From Lachnospiraceae bacterium (GTDB lineage: Bacteria; Bacillota; Clostridia; Lachnospirales; Lachnospiraceae): 64,000 bases of DNA. The notes under the pieces are model-generated. The model did no database searches, was not told where the DNA came from, and was given only the letters and a program-made list of their open reading frames with translations. The stretch covers positions 1 through 64,000 of the forward strand of contig SVFF01000009.1 in NCBI GenBank assembly GCA_015057005.1. Direction: 5' to 3'. Shown piece after piece: positions 44,740-52,466 of this stretch (its first letter is position 1; every line of letters begins with the position of its first letter). The position numbers and the translations under genes are program-made.

Positions 44740-44877
44740 ATGAAAATTGAGAACAACATTCTAAAACATTATCTCAAAAATGTGTATTTTATTACAGGAA
44801 CAGCCTATATACTTTGTATGGTGCTTATGATGGGGATGTGGTTGAGTGGAGTTATGGCTATAGCAAGCATTTTCTAA
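44740..44877 (+). pseudogene. Truncated kinase-like N-terminus, 45 codons
   Basis: The start MKIENNILKHYLKNVYFITGTAY resembles the opening of P-loop kinases that continue with AGKST, but here the P-loop is lost and a short hydrophobic tail follows to the stop. A GGAG lies 11 bases ahead. It looks like a deletion relic. Another short frame with a good GGAGG (44890-44970, VVNLKVCYIYKYAIS) follows and may be a second relic; otherwise 44878-44985 holds only the GH36 leader. Confidence 0.45.
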
Positions 44878-44985
44878 CGGAGGTGAATTGGTTGTTAATC
44901 TGAAGGTGTGCTATATTTATAAATATGCGATATCGCTGGATGCCAATGGGGATATTATAATTAAGATATAATAAGGAGAAAGACA

Positions 44986-47175
44986 ATGGCAATCAAATTC
45001 GATGAAGTTAGCAGAACATTTTATCTGGATGGAAAAGATATTACATACGCTTTTTTTATTAATGAATATGATTATGCAGAGCATTTGTATTATGGAAAAA
45101 CCATAGGGCATGACGATCTTCGTTATACCAGAGGAACATTTGGAGGAAGCGCTGTTGTCAAATTGTCCAGACCGGATGTAAAAACAGCTGTCAAATCCTA
45201 TAATCATTTTGGTTCAGAGCTTACGTTTCATGGTACAGGTGACTATCGTGAACCTATGGTTGAAGTTGTGAATCCGGCAGGAGACCGATTAACACAGCTT
45301 TTATATGACAGTCATGAAATATTAAGCGGGAAGCCGGCTATAAAGGGTATGCCTTCCATGCGAGGTGGAGAAACACTGGTGCTTCATTTGAAAGATAAAG
45401 TTAGTTGTCTGGCATGTGATTTATATTATACGGTGTATGAAGATACCGGCGTGATTGCCCGTAGAGCAGTATATAAGAATGAGAGTAAGGATGTGATCAT
45501 GTTAAATCGTGCATATTCTTTTGCGATGACTTTACCGCATATGGAATATGATGTAGTTTCCTTGTATGGATGTTGGGCAAAAGAACGAAAGATCGATCGC
45601 ATTCCTATGCATCATGGAGTAGTCTCCATAGATTCCAAACGTACATCATCTTCTGCCACACTGAATCCGTTTATGGCACTTGCTGAGAAAAATGCCACAG
45701 AAGAGCAGGGAAATGTATATGGTATCAGCTTGATATATTCTTCTTCTTTTGTGTTAAAAGCGGAAGGAACCCCTGACGGAAGAACGTTAGTGACCGGAGG
45801 TATCAATGACTTTGATTTTAAATGGAAACTGGAATCCGGAGAAGAATTTGAAACGCCGGAAGTGATCATTGCATATTCCACGGAAGGTATGGGAGGTATG
45901 AGCCGTTCTTTCCACGACGCTTTCCGTAATTACCTCATTAATCCTCGATTCGTAAGAAAGCATCGGCCGGTGGTTATCAACAACTGGGAGGCAACTTATT
46001 TTTCTTTTGATTCAGAAATGCTTAAGAACATTGCTAAGGCAGTGGAAGGTACCGGAATAGATACCTTTGTATTGGATGACGGTTGGTTTGGTAAGCGTAA
46101 TAACGATTCTGCCGGATTGGGTGATTGGGTAGTAAATACCGATAAATTGCATGGCGGATTGAAAGAGATCATTGATTATGTAAATAGTCTGGGAATGAAA
46201 TTTGGTTTATGGTTTGAGCCGGAAATGGTCAATGAGGATTCTGATTTATATCGGGAGCGTCCGGATTATGCCATTGGCGTACCTAACAGGCCACATTGTT
46301 ACTCTCGAAATCAGTTCGTGTTGGATCTGACCCGTAAGGAAGTGCGTGACTATATTGTGGAATCCGTAAATAAGGTTCTGCAAGAAAATCATATTGAATA
46401 TGTAAAATGGGATTTTAACAGAAATGTTACAGAATCTTATTCTCTTGGCCGGGAACCTGAGAGACAGGCGGAGTTTGCTCATAGATATGCGCTGGGTCTT
46501 TACGATTTGTGTGAGCGTATTGTTGAAGCGAACCCGGATGTATTCTTTGAAGGGTGTTCCGCGGGCGGGGCAAGATTTGATCCGGGTATACTGTACTACT
46601 TTTCACAGATTTGGACTTCCGATGATACAGATGCAGAAGAAAGAACGCATATACAGTATGGCACATCCATGGTATATCCCCTGTCTGCAATGAGTTGCCA
46701 TGTTTCAGTAGTGCCAAATCATCAGACTTGCAGAATGACACCGATGGCTACCAGAGCAGATATTGCTCATCTGGGTGCTACAGGTTATGAATTAGATACT
46801 TCTCATTTTAGTGATGAGGACAGAGCAGTGGTACGCAAACAAGTGGAAGAATACCATGAGATAGAAGATCTGATTTTAAATGGGGATTTGTATCGTACAG
46901 AAAATCCAATGGAAAGCAATTATTTTGGATTTATGGTAGTTTCTAAAGATAAGAAAGAGGCAGTGCTAACAGCATACCGTCGTATGGGCGGTGTAAATAA
47001 TGAGATGAAATTACTGAAAGTAGCAGGATTGGATGCTGAGAAGGTATATCATGTAAGTGGCCTGGATATGACTTTAAAGGGTTCTACATTGATGAATGTT
47101 GGTGTTGCGCCTATGTTTGCTGGTGGAGATTTCATGACTGTAAAATATTGGTTTAAAGAGGTTGGCGCAAGATAG
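44986..47175 (+). CDS. GH36 alpha-galactosidase
   Basis: 729 residues, usual for bacterial GH36 (AgaA/RafA-like), no signal peptide. The barrel contains FVLDDGWFGKRNND, VKWDFNRN with nucleophile Asp476 and TSDDTDAEER with the acid/base Asp near 546, plus CSAGGARFDPG. It removes alpha-1,6-galactose from raffinose-type oligosaccharides or galactomannan fragments in the cytoplasm. AAGGAGAAAGACA precedes the ATG; a terminator follows. It is an intact gene within an otherwise eroded region. Confidence 0.95.
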   Translation: MAIKFDEVSRTFYLDGKDITYAFFINEYDYAEHLYYGKTIGHDDLRYTRGTFGGSAVVKLSRPDVKTAVKSYNHFGSELTFHGTGDYREPMVEVVNPAGDRLTQLLYDSHEILSGKPAIKGMPSMRGGETLVLHLKDKVSCLACDLYYTVYEDTGVIARRAVYKNESKDVIMLNRAYSFAMTLPHMEYDVVSLYGCWAKERKIDRIPMHHGVVSIDSKRTSSSATLNPFMALAEKNATEEQGNVYGISLIYSSSFVLKAEGTPDGRTLVTGGINDFDFKWKLESGEEFETPEVIIAYSTEGMGGMSRSFHDAFRNYLINPRFVRKHRPVVINNWEATYFSFDSEMLKNIAKAVEGTGIDTFVLDDGWFGKRNNDSAGLGDWVVNTDKLHGGLKEIIDYVNSLGMKFGLWFEPEMVNEDSDLYRERPDYAIGVPNRPHCYSRNQFVLDLTRKEVRDYIVESVNKVLQENHIEYVKWDFNRNVTESYSLGREPERQAEFAHRYALGLYDLCERIVEANPDVFFEGCSAGGARFDPGILYYFSQIWTSDDTDAEERTHIQYGTSMVYPLSAMSCHVSVVPNHQTCRMTPMATRADIAHLGATGYELDTSHFSDEDRAVVRKQVEEYHEIEDLILNGDLYRTENPMESNYFGFMVVSKDKKEAVLTAYRRMGGVNNEMKLLKVAGLDAEKVYHVSGLDMTLKGSTLMNVGVAPMFAGGDFMTVKYWFKEVGAR

Positions 47176-47191
47176 AAAGCATCTCTTTTCA

Positions 47192-47228
47192 AAACCTCAG
47201 AAACTATGTGTTTCTGGGGTTTCTTTTG
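47192..47228 (+). terminator. GH36 gene terminator
   Basis: AAACCTCAGAAAC/GTTTCTGGGGTTT stem, 5-base loop, then CTTTTG. Confidence 0.8.
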
Positions 47229-47333
47229 TCCCAATATACCGATGAGACATCAGAATCGACCGAACAGACAAAAAACAACATCTTCCCATAGCCTTGTGTT
47301 TTTTACTTGTTAGGATAGGAAGGAGGGTAATAT

Positions 47334-47405
47334 ATGAAGAAAAGGATAATATTGTGGGGTGTCATTATTGTAGAGGAACTGCGGAAGCATGCACTTACCG
47401 GATAA
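47334..47405 (+). pseudogene. Short ORF with a strong ribosome binding site, probable relic
   Basis: AAGGAGGGTAATAT precedes ATG 47334, but the frame closes after 23 codons (MKKRIILWGVIIVEELRK...). The excellent start signal with so short a frame suggests a truncated gene. The stretch 47176-47735 contains otherwise only terminators and hairpins. Confidence 0.35.
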
Positions 47406-47432
47406 CAGACCGTAGCAAGATACGTCTTAAGG

Positions 47433-47455
47433 CCTTCTGTAGAGAAGGTTTTTTT
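47433..47455 (+). terminator. Terminator after the 23-codon relic
   Basis: CCTTCT-GTAG-AGAAGG followed by seven T. Confidence 0.75.
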
Positions 47456-47611
47456 GTTGTACAGTGAACACGGAAATATCGTTGTATGATAACGGTATTG
47501 ATTTGCAAAATCATGTGTTTATGATAAAATCAAGGGAAAGAGAAGGATTGAAAATCCATAGAACGTTGATAAACCAGACGCGATTTGGTTCAATTGGTGA
47601 AAATCAGCGTG

Positions 47612-47670
47612 CAGTCCAAAGGAATGGGCAGATACCAATAAGAGTGTAGTCTGCTTTTTCCTTTGGACTG
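47612..47670. repeat. 59-bp inverted repeat
   Basis: Arms CAGTCCAAAGGAA/TTCCTTTGGACTG are perfect over 13 bp and enclose GCAGA/TCTGC with a 17-base loop; outer GTG/CAC extends the arms. No gene is adjacent on the left. Confidence 0.8.
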
Positions 47671-47735
47671 ACACCGATTGTTCACGTATTAATTTGTCTA
47701 ACTGTTAACAAATACGAATTAATGGGTGAAATGAT

Positions 47736-47993
47736 ATGGATGTTCTTCTTAGCTTATCTATTAGCTGTGTCACACCAGAAAACTATTGGGCAGAATATCC
47801 CATTGGATTCTTCGCATCTGCCGAAGAAATAGATGTAGTTGTCAAAAGACTTATGAGTAATAGTGGAAATTTCTCGGAGTCTCATTGCAAAGTCAGAATT
47901 GAAGAGGTTGAAGTTGTTGGTGAAAGCAAAAGGAATACCCCACGACAACAGTGGCATCTGGAAACACATATTATTGGAAAAAGCAATTATTGA
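47736..47993 (+). CDS. Hypothetical protein, 85 residues
   Basis: ATG 47736 with GGGTGAAATGAT upstream. The peptide is acidic (WAEYPIGFFASAEEIDVVVKRL) and looks like a small soluble alpha/beta protein. An opposite-strand frame covers the same bases but has a poorer start. Downstream, AAGGAGGAAGATAG at 48018 has no ORF behind it, another trace of gene loss. Confidence 0.5.
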   Translation: MDVLLSLSISCVTPENYWAEYPIGFFASAEEIDVVVKRLMSNSGNFSESHCKVRIEEVEVVGESKRNTPRQQWHLETHIIGKSNY

Positions 47994-48087
47994 CAAATGC
48001 CAAGTAATCGAACAAGAAGGAGGAAGATAGTATAAACAGTAATTTTCGGTGAGGCTGTTGTATTTAGTGCAATTATATAATTAAAAT

Positions 48088-48184
48088 GGGGAACTTTTAT
48101 TGGTGTGATAAAATCAAAAAGTTCCCTATAATTATATTGATAAATAGGGAACTTTTTTGATATAATAAAAACATAAAAGTTCCC
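48088..48184 (+). promoter_or_regulatory. Fic gene promoter with four alternating operator repeats
   Basis: GGGAACTTTT and its complement AAAAGTTCCC alternate four times (48088, 48116, 48147, 48175), spaced about 28-31 bp. TTGATA (48137-48142) and TATAAT (48161-48166), 18 bases apart, place the third repeat between -35 and -10. The arrangement suggests cooperative repressor binding; the middle pair could also form a hairpin. Confidence 0.75.
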
Positions 48185-48205
48185 GAAAAGAAAGAAGAGA
48201 TTAAA

Positions 48206-49144
48206 ATGAGTGCGACCTATGCAGAAATTCAAGAACTGTTGCAGCAACGAGCGGATATACAAGCAAGAATTAATTTAATGCCATATGATGGTAATCCGGA
48301 AATTAAGGACGCAAATGGAGCAAAGTATTTATATATCCGAAAAAGAATAGCAGGAAAGCTTACATCTACTTATGTGGATGTATATTCTGATGAACTTTAT
48401 CAGTTGCTCTTGCTTAACGCAAAAGAAAGAAAAGAGTTAAATAAATCCATCCGCAAAATAAATAAGGAGTTAAATTCTCTTGGTTATGAAGATAAAGAGC
48501 TTTCAACTAGAGTATTACAGAATCTTGATTTTGCAAGAATCAATATGAAAGCAAATATTTATGATCAGGCTGTATTGGAAGGTGTGGCAACATCCTTTCC
48601 ACAGACAGAGGATATTATCGAGAATGGAAAAGTCAATGGTATGTCTGCGACTGATGTACAGAAAATTCTCAATTTAAAACATGCATGGGAATTTATTTTG
48701 GATAAAGATGTTATTCAAAGTGAAAGCGATTATTATATGCTCTGTCACATTGCAAAGTTAGTAAATGAAGGGTTTTTCTATGACGGTGGACGCATTCGTG
48801 GTATTCCTGTTCAAATTGGAGGAACGAGCTATATACCATCATTACCGATTGAGTCAGTAGTAATTGAACGCATTGATGAAATTCGACAACAGCAAAAAGA
48901 TACGATAGATATAGCGATTGAATTATGTATGTATTGTATGAAAACCCAAGTATTTAAGGATGGAAACAAACGGGCATCCGTTATTTTTGCAAATCATTAT
49001 TTGATTGCACATGGAATGGGTTTTTTGGTAATTCCTGAAAAGGATGTTCCGGAGTTTAAGAAACTATTGGTTAAGTATTATGAAGGTGAACCACTTGAAG
49101 TTATAGGATCATTTTTGAAAGAAAAGTGTTGGAGAAATTTTTAG
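48206..49144 (+). CDS. Fic-domain protein with the catalytic His replaced by Gln
   Basis: 312 residues. The Fic loop reads TQVFKDGNKRAS (Gln248 where HxFxDGNxR enzymes have His); the phosphate-binding DGNKR part is intact. A coiled N-terminal region (~1-110) precedes a segment VLEGVATSFPQTEDII reminiscent of Fic inhibitory or flap elements. Fic enzymes transfer AMP or other nucleotides to proteins; without the His this one should be inactive or use other chemistry. No antitoxin gene is adjacent. AAGAAGAGATTAAA precedes the ATG. Confidence 0.8.
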   Translation: MSATYAEIQELLQQRADIQARINLMPYDGNPEIKDANGAKYLYIRKRIAGKLTSTYVDVYSDELYQLLLLNAKERKELNKSIRKINKELNSLGYEDKELSTRVLQNLDFARINMKANIYDQAVLEGVATSFPQTEDIIENGKVNGMSATDVQKILNLKHAWEFILDKDVIQSESDYYMLCHIAKLVNEGFFYDGGRIRGIPVQIGGTSYIPSLPIESVVIERIDEIRQQQKDTIDIAIELCMYCMKTQVFKDGNKRASVIFANHYLIAHGMGFLVIPEKDVPEFKKLLVKYYEGEPLEVIGSFLKEKCWRNF

Positions 49145-49160
49145 GAGGAGGTATACTCTT

Positions 49161-49302
49161 ATGACATACGAGACTATTCAGCATTGTATGCTACCAGCAC
49201 CGACACTCTTCTGTGTGCTTGGGAATCGGGCCCAGCGGATGGATTATAGAGTATAAGTCTCCATACATTGAAGAATTGTATGAGATATGCGGTTTGAAAT
49301 GA
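49161..49302 (+). pseudogene. Frameshifted gene fragment after the Fic gene
   Basis: AGGAGGAGGTATACTCTT precedes ATG 49161 (MTYETIQHCMLPAP...), which closes after 31 codons. The next frame holds a coherent C-terminus (GWIIEYKSPYIEELYEIC) ending at 49302. Together they look like one small gene broken by a frameshift or deletion. Confidence 0.4.
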
Positions 49303-49334
49303 TGGAGATAACACTATAAAATGGCAAAAAAATT

Positions 49335-49377
49335 CCGCCCATTTGAGTAATATGCGCAAATGGGCGGATATTTTTTT
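49335..49377. terminator. Bidirectional terminator before the aldolase gene
   Basis: CCGCCCATTT/AAATGGGCGG stem followed by ATTTTTTT on the plus strand and A-rich upstream sequence serving the minus-strand aldolase gene. Confidence 0.85.
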
Positions 49378-49382
49378 GCTAT

Positions 49383-50048
49383 TTATTTGCAGTCTTTCTT
49401 CTGGCCATATTTGTGCAGGAAGAAGTCACGGAAAGTATCGCAGTCTTCCTCGCTGATGGTGGTGTAGCAGCCCAGAGTCTGAACATCGATCCAGATCTGT
49501 GCGGTCTTCTCCAGAACAGCAGCGCCTACCAGAGCTTCCTTCAGGGAACGGCCCATAGCGATGGAACCGTGGTTAGCGATCAGTGCGCCCATACGGTCTT
49601 CCAGAGCTTTTGCAACGCTCTCAGCCATCTCTACGCTGCCGGGCATGGTGTACTCTGCACAGCGGATGTCGCCGCCCAGAATCTGTACCTGGTCATCGCA
49701 AATGGAAGGAATACCCTTGCGGGTAACTGCTACAGCCAGTGCCTTGGAAGAGTGAACGTGTACAACACCGTTTACTTCAGGACGGGTCAGCAGAAGCTTT
49801 GCGTGAACGGGAACCTCGATGGAGGGCTTTAAGTCGCCTTCGTACTCCAGGGTGTTCATATTTACGATAACCATATTTTCAGGAACCAGCTTGGAGTAGT
49901 CCATGCCGGAGGGAGTGATTACCATGTAGGTATCATCGATTCTGCCTGCAATGTTGCCCCAGGTACCTGCGGTCAGGCCCTGATCAGCCATTGCCTTAGC
50001 GGTTGCACAAACTTCCATCTGTACTAATTTTGCTTTTTCTCTGTTCAT
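49383..50048 (-). CDS. Class II aldolase (L-fuculose-phosphate aldolase-like)
   Basis: 221 residues, the usual size. GTWGNIAGRI, VVHVHSS and ANHGS carry the zinc-binding His residues, and PSIEVPVH the catalytic Glu. It cleaves a ketose or sugar-acid 1-phosphate to dihydroxyacetone phosphate (or a decarboxylase variant). Neighbouring 2-hydroxyacid dehydrogenase and SorC regulator, all on the minus strand, suggest a sugar-acid pathway rather than fucose. Confidence 0.87.
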   Translation of the reverse strand: MNREKAKLVQMEVCATAKAMADQGLTAGTWGNIAGRIDDTYMVITPSGMDYSKLVPENMVIVNMNTLEYEGDLKPSIEVPVHAKLLLTRPEVNGVVHVHSSKALAVAVTRKGIPSICDDQVQILGGDIRCAEYTMPGSVEMAESVAKALEDRMGALIANHGSIAMGRSLKEALVGAAVLEKTAQIWIDVQTLGCYTTISEEDCDTFRDFFLHKYGQKKDCK

Positions 50049-50089
50049 TTGATATGTACCTCTTTCGTTTTTTATTTTTTTTCTAAACT

Positions 50090-50221
50090 GGTGATTGCGG
50101 AAATATATGTATGATGCGGAACCAGGGGGAATGCCCTCAAAGAGCGACTAGCCACTGCTTCGGAGTTCTTTGGGGGTATTCCCCCTCGGTTCCCTCATAA
50201 CCTTAGCTTTTCGCAATTACC
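50090..50221. repeat. Nested palindromic element C
   Basis: Outer GGTGATTGCG/CGCAATTACC, then GGAACC/GGTTCC, GGGGGAAT/ATTCCCCC, CCC/GGG and CAAAGA/TCTTTG form a stepped stem around GCGACTAGCCACTGCTTCGG. It lies between two minus-strand genes of one apparent operon. Architecture resembles elements A and B. Confidence 0.8.
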
Positions 50222-50228
50222 ATTCATC

Positions 50229-51263
50229 TTACTGATAACGATACAGCAGATGTTCACCGTTTAAGAAGCGGCGAACCTCGCCAACGATCATCTTGGTGTG
50301 GTTGGTGAGAACCTCCTGAGAAGCGCCTGCAATGTGAGGAGTTACCACTACATTGTCCAGCTCGCACAGGAAAGGATGGTTGCGCACGATGGGCTCCTTA
50401 GCGTAAACGTCCAGAGCAGCGCCTGCGATGGTGCGGTTGCGCAGTGCATCGATCAGAGCTTCCTCATCTACAACAGCACTTCTGGAAGCGTTGATGAAGT
50501 ATGCGGTGGGCTTCATGCAAGCTAACATCTCGCGGCTGATGCAGCCGGTGGTATCGGGAGTAACCTTTAAGTGACAGGTAACGAAATCAGCCTCTTCCAT
50601 AGCCTGCTTTAAGGTCAGTGCTTTACGCACGCCAATCTCCTCAACGTCGATCTCACCTACGTAAGGATCGTAGATCAGCAGTTCCATACCGAATGCGCGG
50701 GCAATCTTGCCTACACGCTTACCGATGCTGCCGTAGCCGATGATAGCCAGAGTCTTGTTCTTCAGTTCAACGCCCTTGAATACAGAGTAAGGAGCATCCT
50801 CGCCTACACCCCAGAAAACATCTGCCTTCAGACCGTCTTTGGTCTTCTTCTCGAAGTCGGGCTCGCTGGTGTACAGACCTGCCTTTAATGCGCCGTGCGC
50901 CATGGGGATCTTACGTGCGATGGAGAGCATCAGGCCGATGGTCAGCTCTGCGGTTGCGTCGGAGTTTCTGCCGGGGGTGTAAAGAACGGGGATGTTGCGC
51001 TCTTTTGCAGCAGCCATGTCAACGTTTACCGGTGTGGCACGTGTGCAGGCGATCAGCTTCAGGTTCTTGGCATTCTCGATAACGCCGCGGGTGATCTCGT
51101 CGAAGGTGGTGATGATGATGTCTGCATCAGCAGTCTTGGCCTTCATCTCTTCTTCTTCCAGATTGGGAAGTCCCTTTGCCCAACCGTCAATGATAACTTC
51201 GCCCATTTCCTCTAAGGGGCCGATTTCTCTGGGATCATACTCAGCAGTAAAAAAGATTTTCAT
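50229..51263 (-). CDS. D-isomer-specific 2-hydroxyacid dehydrogenase
   Basis: 344 residues. Rossmann motif IIGYGSIGKRVG binds NAD(P); Arg in NASRSAVVDE, Glu in AKEPI and His in TPHIAGAS form the catalytic set. It interconverts a 2-keto acid and a D-2-hydroxy acid. GGAGG precedes the ATG. Between the aldolase and the SorC regulator, it is probably part of the same sugar-acid pathway; the substrate is not evident. Confidence 0.9.
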   Translation of the reverse strand: MKIFFTAEYDPREIGPLEEMGEVIIDGWAKGLPNLEEEEMKAKTADADIIITTFDEITRGVIENAKNLKLIACTRATPVNVDMAAAKERNIPVLYTPGRNSDATAELTIGLMLSIARKIPMAHGALKAGLYTSEPDFEKKTKDGLKADVFWGVGEDAPYSVFKGVELKNKTLAIIGYGSIGKRVGKIARAFGMELLIYDPYVGEIDVEEIGVRKALTLKQAMEEADFVTCHLKVTPDTTGCISREMLACMKPTAYFINASRSAVVDEEALIDALRNRTIAGAALDVYAKEPIVRNHPFLCELDNVVVTPHIAGASQEVLTNHTKMIVGEVRRFLNGEHLLYRYQ

Positions 51264-51335
51264 TTTACATTTTCCTCCATGGTGTGTGATTGAATATATT
51301 TTAATGGTTTCTAAATTAAAAACAAATTCGGGTGA

Positions 51336-52271
51336 CTATTGTACGGCCGTAATAATTTCCCGGGCCAGGGCGTAGTCTACGATCAGCGTCTTTAAAAGAC
51401 CGGAACGGAGAACTGCGGTCACGGCCTCTGCCTTGTCGGTACCGGCGGCAATGCCGATGGTGTTCTTCATTTCCCTGATACAGTCGGGAGACGCGTTCAA
51501 CAGGCGCTCCTGCAGGAAACAATTGCCGGTAGAGCCGTCTGCACGGACGGGGTTCATACCGATATCGGCGATGAAACCGTCAGCATTTAAACGGTATAGG
51601 TCTTCCTTTTCCAGGTAGCCCATCTGGCACATGGGAGCCTCCTCTTTCAAGGCGCCGATACCGAAGATGCCCACATCGCATTTGCGCATCTTTTCAAAGG
51701 TGCGGCGGATGGATTTTTCTTCCATGAGAAGGGTCTTGGTCTCAGGCTTTTCCACTACAACGGGAGCGTACAGCATGTAGGTGGGGCAATCCAGTTTCTC
51801 GGCCAGGGAGCGGACGATGTCGTCGCTCTTCATGGGGAAGCGGTCCAGACTCTGGGCGCCGCAAAGCTGCATTACCCGACAATCGGACTTTTTTTGAAAG
51901 CGCATTTCCCTTACTGTGGCGGCCAGTGTACGGCCCCAGGAGACGCCGATGGTGTCACCGGAGACAATGATCTGTTCCAGATGCTGGGCGGCGGCGTTGG
52001 CCACCTTGATAAACGCAAGTTCCGGACTGTCGTAGTCGGGAACGATGATGGCCTGCTCCAGACCGAAATGTTCCTCCAGAAAATGCTCCCACTCGGGATA
52101 ATCCCGCTCGCAGCCCCGGATGCTCACGGTCACAATACCGTCTTCCTTCAAGGCACCGATGATGGCGTTGACTTTCTGGCGGGTCAGGGAAAGTCTGCGG
52201 GCGATCTCCTCCTGAGTCAGGCCGCAGGAATAGTACCAAAATGCAATTTTTGTTTTGATATCCTGTTCCAT
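51336..52271 (-). CDS. SorC/DeoR-type sugar-binding transcriptional regulator
   Basis: 311 residues. N-terminal HTH (GLTQEEIARRLSLTRQKVNAII) and a C-terminal SorC sugar-binding domain (IGVSWGRTLAATV, FGIGALKEEAP, GIAAGTDKAEAV). Effector is probably a phosphorylated sugar of the pathway encoded by the next two genes. GGAGGAGCCAC precedes the ATG; two palindromes lie upstream. Confidence 0.9.
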   Translation of the reverse strand: MEQDIKTKIAFWYYSCGLTQEEIARRLSLTRQKVNAIIGALKEDGIVTVSIRGCERDYPEWEHFLEEHFGLEQAIIVPDYDSPELAFIKVANAAAQHLEQIIVSGDTIGVSWGRTLAATVREMRFQKKSDCRVMQLCGAQSLDRFPMKSDDIVRSLAEKLDCPTYMLYAPVVVEKPETKTLLMEEKSIRRTFEKMRKCDVGIFGIGALKEEAPMCQMGYLEKEDLYRLNADGFIADIGMNPVRADGSTGNCFLQERLLNASPDCIREMKNTIGIAAGTDKAEAVTAVLRSGLLKTLIVDYALAREIITAVQ

Positions 52272-52291
52272 GTGGCTCCTCCATCCATGAA

Positions 52292-52322
52292 ATTACAAAT
52301 GTAATTTTGATTTACAATTGTA
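52292..52322 (-). promoter_or_regulatory. Two operator-like palindromes upstream of the SorC gene
   Basis: ATTACAAATGTAAT (52292-52305) and TACAATTGTA (52313-52322) are spaced one helical turn or two apart and share TTACAAxTGTAA; probable autoregulatory sites. Confidence 0.65.
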
Positions 52323-52466
52323 TTATACCATGACACGGCAGTATGTCAAGGGAGAAGTAGTGTTTTGGCGGCTTTTCTTTTTGGCATTCTCTTGACGGAA
52401 ATGACCGGTAAATTTATGCGGAATTTATACTGAATATTGCATAATTAAAATAGGATAAACATCAGA

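Noticed and set aside
47754-47996. Minus-strand 80-codon ORF opposite the 85-residue gene
   Set aside because: The plus-strand frame is more protein-like; the minus frame lacks a start signal.
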